64,000 nt of DNA from the NCBI GenBank assembly GCA_022449345.1, contig JAKURL010000007.1:18181-82180 (forward strand). Direction: 5' to 3'. This DNA is from Candidatus Thalassarchaeum sp. (GTDB taxonomy: Archaea > Thermoplasmatota > Poseidoniia > Poseidoniales > Thalassarchaeaceae). The position numbers were made by a program, and so were the translations under genes. A model generated the notes under the pieces. It ran no database searches. It saw only the letters and a list, made by a program, of their open reading frames with translations, and was not told the origin of the DNA. Shown in pieces: positions 59,936 to 64,000 of this stretch; the stretch's first letter is position 1; each line of letters begins with the position of its first letter.

Positions 59936-61183
59936 GTGGCTCGCATCGTGCCCAGCGTTCTGTCGTTGGACGACATTCGACTTAGCGGTAAGCGTGTGCT
60001 GTATCGGGTTGACATCAATTCACCTCTTCATCCAGAGACTGGAGCCTTCCTAGATGATGGAAGACTTAGGGCGATTCTTCCCACTCTTGCTGATCTCTCT
60101 GACTCAAAGGTTGTGATTCTTGGACATCAGTCGAGACCAGGTCGAGATGATTTCACCAACCTATCAGGTCATGCTGAACGCCTAGGAAGAATTCTTGGCC
60201 GTCTAATCCGCTTCGTTCCGGACGTTTGTGGAGATAAGGCGATAGAGGCGATTCGGAGTTTGAACAATGGAGAGATTCTTTGTTTGGATAACGTCAGAAT
60301 GCATTCGGAAGAAATTTCACTAAAGAAGGCCGAATTAGACGAATTACGACTTTCCCAGATCGTAAGCAATCTAGCGCCTGAATTCGACGCATATGTCACC
60401 GATGCCTTCGCCGCAGCACATCGAAATTCAGCAACTCTGACGGGATTTGCTGATGATTTACCTTGCATTGCAGGACGCTTAATGCAACGAGAGATTAGTG
60501 CCCTTCAAACAGCTGTGACCAACCCCCCACGCCCTTACGTTGCAATCCTAGGGGGGGCTAAGGCTGACGATTCCTTCCGAGTAGCTCAGAACCTCATCAA
60601 TAGAGGAGTCGTCGATACAGTTGCATTTGTTGGAGTCGTTGGAAACATGGTGCTTTGGGTTCAGGGCGTTGACATTGGAGATGGCAATAAGGAATTCATC
60701 AGAGGTACTCTTGCGGATGATTTTGAAATAGCGTGGGAAATGGCCCAATCATTGGTAGAGAATCATTCAGACCTACTCCTAGTTCCCAGTGATGTTGCCG
60801 TCGAAATCGACGAAGAGCGAGTTGCAAAAAGAGTCGATGAACTACCGGTACCGCATCCGATTTACGATATTGGGGTAGAGACTCTGATGAGATTGAGGCC
60901 GGTATTGATGAATGCAGAATGCGTCCTATGGAATGGACCGGCCAGTTATTTTGAGAAACCAGCCTTCGCCTTCGGTACGATTGAAATTCTCAATATGTGC
61001 ACTGAAACAAAGGCCATGACAATAGTAGGTGGTGGGCATACTAGTGCCTTAGTCAACTCCAGAGGGGTTGCAGACAAAGTATCACACAATAGCACCGGCG
61101 GAGGAGCCTGTTTGCAGATGCTCTGTGGTGACAAGATGCCAGTAATAGACGCCCTCAAGCACTCCGCAAAGAAGTTCTCTTGA
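59936..61183 (+). CDS. pgk: Phosphoglycerate kinase
   Basis: LSGKRVLYRVDINSPL, LGHQSRPG, YVTDAFAAAHRNSATLTGF, VAILGGAKADDSF, VLWNGPASYFE, TIVGGGHTSAL; GTG start. Confidence 0.97.
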   Translation: MARIVPSVLSLDDIRLSGKRVLYRVDINSPLHPETGAFLDDGRLRAILPTLADLSDSKVVILGHQSRPGRDDFTNLSGHAERLGRILGRLIRFVPDVCGDKAIEAIRSLNNGEILCLDNVRMHSEEISLKKAELDELRLSQIVSNLAPEFDAYVTDAFAAAHRNSATLTGFADDLPCIAGRLMQREISALQTAVTNPPRPYVAILGGAKADDSFRVAQNLINRGVVDTVAFVGVVGNMVLWVQGVDIGDGNKEFIRGTLADDFEIAWEMAQSLVENHSDLLLVPSDVAVEIDEERVAKRVDELPVPHPIYDIGVETLMRLRPVLMNAECVLWNGPASYFEKPAFAFGTIEILNMCTETKAMTIVGGGHTSALVNSRGVADKVSHNSTGGGACLQMLCGDKMPVIDALKHSAKKFS

Positions 61184-61243
61184 GACGAACTTCGAGCGCG
61201 AGGGCGCCCATTTCTTTATCGTCATAACCGAAGAAGAAGTAGT

Positions 61244-61483
61244 ATGACGGATGAAGAGAGAGGAGAGAGTGGCTTCACCAGTCCTTTGATTTTCGTAGGC
61301 TTCCTCGGGGTAATGTTAGCACTCATTGTAATCATAACTCAAACCACTGAATGGGGTGAAGAGAATCAAGGGATTTTCTTCGGTGATTTCATCTGCAAAC
61401 TAATCCTCATTCCAGTATTTATTGCGGTATTTGGCTGGAATGGTTTTTTCGGCGGTCAAGTAAACCAAAGTAAGGAAGATTAG
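61244..61483 (+). CDS. Small membrane protein
   Basis: 79 aa, two hydrophobic segments. Confidence 0.55.
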   Translation: MTDEERGESGFTSPLIFVGFLGVMLALIVIITQTTEWGEENQGIFFGDFICKLILIPVFIAVFGWNGFFGGQVNQSKED

Positions 61484-61503
61484 ACATTTAGGAGAAGAAG
61501 TAA

Positions 61504-62886
61504 TCAACACAATTCGCTAAGATCTAGAATATGTCCAATTCTTGAATTCACATCCTCAATAATCGAGTTTAGTAATTCCTGATTTCGCGCCTCTGCTCGC
61601 ATAACCAAAATTGGTTCGGTGTTTGATGGCCTGCAGAGGTACCAACCGTCTGAGTAGCGAACCCTAATTCCGTCTTCAGTCGACTTTTCCATATCTGCAA
61701 AAGCCTGTTCTACTGCAGCCATAGTCTCCTCGCGACCGTCAATTAGAGGGATTTTTGTTTCGTCTGTGGAAGGATAGTCTGGGAGGTTGGAGAATCTTTG
61801 AGAGAAACTTATGCCGCCAGCATTCGGCGCGGATTCCCGACCAACAATTTCCAACAATCGAGCTGCATTGTAGAGCGAGCAATCGAAGCCCGGCCACCTA
61901 TCGTGAAGGAAAAAGTGGCCTGACATCTCTCCGGCCATCACCGCTTCTGGATTATTTCGCAATTCTCGCTTCATGAATGAGTGACCAGTTCTAACCATTC
62001 TCGGAATACCGCCGCTGGCAAGGATCGCTTCCTCTAGTGCCATACTGCATTTGACATCGAAGAAAACGGTGCGTTCAGCCTCTGTTCCATCGCGGCGATC
62101 GACCAAGACATCAGCCGCGATAAGAGCCATCAAACGGTCTGGATGGATAAATCGACCTTGCTCATCCACGACTCCAATTCGATCTCCGTCTCCATCCATC
62201 CCTATACCCAATTCACATCCATTCTCCACTACCGCCACAGACAGATCTGTCATATTCTTCTGACGGGTTGGGTCTGGTGGATGGTTGGGGAAGGTATTGT
62301 CCCATTCACAATGAATAGGCACTAAGTCAACATCAAGTCGTTTCATGAGTTTGACAGTCAATGGGCCAGGTACTGCATTTCCACAGTCGATGGCAATTCG
62401 GATAGAACGCTGAGGCTTGCCAGCATTTTCGACGATTGTCTCTACTACCTGTTCCTCAAAGTTTGGCATTTCAGTAATGCTTCCCGAACCGCTACGGAAT
62501 TCTCCTGCATCAAATGTAGCCTTGAGATCCTGCAATTCTTCACCAGCCATTGGTAATGTGCCTCGACAAATCTTGAATCCATTATACTCAGGAGGATTGT
62601 GACTTGCAGTAATGGCCACTGCAGCATCGACCGACAAGTCCACAGTGGCTCGATATAACACTCCTGTAGTAGTAATTCCAAGGTCGATTACGTCAGCCCC
62701 AGCTCTAGTCATACCTTGTAGGAATGCATTGTGCAATTCTGGACCAGACTCACGGATATCTCGAGCTACTGCTACGCATTTTGCGTCGAGATGAGTAACC
62801 AATGCAGCCCCCAATCTTTGGGCAAACTCGGCATCCAATTGGCTGCCGGCAAGGCCGCGAATATCGTAAGCCTTGAACACACTCAT
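61504..62886 (-). CDS. Phosphomannomutase/phosphoglucomutase
   Basis: MSVFKAYDIRGLAGSQLDAEFAQRLG, AVAITASHNPPEYNGFK, GIGMDGDGDRIGVVDEQG, GEMSGHFFLHD. Confidence 0.95.
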   Translation of the reverse strand: MSVFKAYDIRGLAGSQLDAEFAQRLGAALVTHLDAKCVAVARDIRESGPELHNAFLQGMTRAGADVIDLGITTTGVLYRATVDLSVDAAVAITASHNPPEYNGFKICRGTLPMAGEELQDLKATFDAGEFRSGSGSITEMPNFEEQVVETIVENAGKPQRSIRIAIDCGNAVPGPLTVKLMKRLDVDLVPIHCEWDNTFPNHPPDPTRQKNMTDLSVAVVENGCELGIGMDGDGDRIGVVDEQGRFIHPDRLMALIAADVLVDRRDGTEAERTVFFDVKCSMALEEAILASGGIPRMVRTGHSFMKRELRNNPEAVMAGEMSGHFFLHDRWPGFDCSLYNAARLLEIVGRESAPNAGGISFSQRFSNLPDYPSTDETKIPLIDGREETMAAVEQAFADMEKSTEDGIRVRYSDGWYLCRPSNTEPILVMRAEARNQELLNSIIEDVNSRIGHILDLSELC

Positions 62887-62957
62887 GAGTCAGTCGAAGC
62901 GCTCGGCCTTCATCATCCCATCGTGGCTATGGCAATTGGAAAATCGAGTCTTGAGGC

Positions 62958-63341
62958 TCAATTTGAACCTGAACCACGGACTGCCCGCGCTACGACTTCG
63001 ACCTTTGCACCGGCAGGCAGTTCCTTCACTCCGTAAGCGGCGCGAGCGGGAAGAACAGTACCCTCCAACCAAGCGGCGTATACATCGTTGAATTCGCCGA
63101 ATTCAGCCATGTTCTCAAGCAGTACCATGACCATCACGAGATCGCCCTTTCCCGCTCCAGCTTCACCTAGCAATACCTCGATTTTTGCCAGTGCACTGGT
63201 GGCCTGTTCAGTCATAGAATCTCCACCATCTATACCGATTTGACCAGCGACCCAAATATCGTCACCTACTACCATACATGGATTGTAGGGGAACATCGGT
63301 TTTACGCCTGCATAAATTGGTTGCTTCTTACTCATGACCAT
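62958..63341 (-). CDS. RidA (YjgF/YER057c) family protein
   Basis: MTEQATSALAKIEVLLGEAGAGKGDLVMVMVLLENMAEFGEFNDVYAAWLEGTVLPARAAYGVKELPAGAKVEV. Confidence 0.92.
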   Translation of the reverse strand: MVMSKKQPIYAGVKPMFPYNPCMVVGDDIWVAGQIGIDGGDSMTEQATSALAKIEVLLGEAGAGKGDLVMVMVLLENMAEFGEFNDVYAAWLEGTVLPARAAYGVKELPAGAKVEVVARAVRGSGSN

Positions 63342-63376
63342 ACCAGTCCAACTCGGATGATAGGGTTATTCCTTCC

Positions 63377-63841
63377 TCATTCCCTGAGTAATTCTACTAT
63401 ATCCAAGTGATCGGCTGCGACGGTTTCTTCATTCAAATCATCGATTGGCACCCAAGCCGCAGATACAGCATCATCAGCACCTCGCGGCTCGGTATCTAAA
63501 GCCGCGTCAACCAGATAGAATAGACCGACGCAATGCTTGCGAGGATCTCGTCCAGGTGCTCCCAAAATGTGCAAAACTCGAGGATTTTTGCCCTTGACTC
63601 CAGTTTCTTCAAACATTTCCCTAAGAACAGCATCTTCAGGGTCTTCGCCATAATCGACAAAACCGCCCGGGAAGGCCCACATTCCTTCCCATACAGCAGG
63701 ATCTGGCCCGCGTTCAATCATCAGCAATTCTAGACCGTTTTCAGTTTCCCTCGCTGCTACAGCATCAACGGTTACCGATGGGCTATGGTAACCATCTCTA
63801 CCACATTCTGGACAACTGTTTGAGTTAGATTCAGCCCCCAT
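63377..63841 (-). CDS. NUDIX hydrolase
   Basis: Zn-ribbon-like start [10 protein letters not shown]; canonical Nudix box [24 protein letters not shown]. Confidence 0.93.
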   Translation of the reverse strand: MGAESNSNSCPECGRDGYHSPSVTVDAVAARETENGLELLMIERGPDPAVWEGMWAFPGGFVDYGEDPEDAVLREMFEETGVKGKNPRVLHILGAPGRDPRKHCVGLFYLVDAALDTEPRGADDAVSAAWVPIDDLNEETVAADHLDIVELLRE

Positions 63842-64000
63842 AGCGTCTCCTCCTCATTTGGTAATCTTCGATTGCCTCGTATAGGTCTCTGCGTCTGAAA
63901 GACGGCCAGTGCACATCGGAGAAGTAGAGTTCAGAGTAAGCGATCTGCCACAATAAGAAATTCGAAATCCTTTCTTCACCAGAGGTTCTAATGACCAAAT
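63831..64000 (-). CDS. uppS: Undecaprenyl diphosphate synthase family, C-terminal part (truncated by window edge)
   Basis: Manual minus-strand translation [55 protein letters not shown]; overlaps NUDIX start. Confidence 0.88.
   Translation of the reverse strand, partial: LVIRTSGEERISNFLLWQIAYSELYFSDVHWPSFRRRDLYEAIEDYQMRRRRYGG

Overview
Annotation was by eye from the sequence and supplied ORF track; no homology search was run. The window is a gene-dense (~50 protein genes) euryarchaeal chromosome segment. Gene content (MCM, GatE, Pth2, RaSEA, Pus10, L21e-RpoF-DUF655-KsgA, and FtsZ-SecE-Spt5-L11-L1-L10-L12) suggests a marine Poseidoniia / Marine Group II-III type archaeon; that placement is inference. 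Most of it is core housekeeping. I found no rRNA, tRNA, CRISPR array, transposase or integrase. The main unusual items are: (1) a Spt5 gene with an in-frame N-terminal degenerate NUDIX-like domain; (2) a ribosomal protein L11 reduced to its C-terminal domain, with an in-frame stop and a ribosome-binding site just upstream; (3) an AddAB-like helicase-nuclease pair in which both subunits appear to carry a Cys4 (Fe-S type) nuclease domain; (4) a divergent aquaporin-like protein lacking both NPA motifs; (5) a large RCC1 plus Cys-rich-repeat surface protein; (6) a fused LivH-LivM permease; (7) a small accessory island (51.4-52.4 kb) with a short zinc-ribbon ORF; (8) an orphan heme-copper-oxidase-like subunit; (9) recurrent perfect stem-loops in intergenic gaps; (10) a GC-rich threonine aldolase. 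No complete new multi-gene system is evident.
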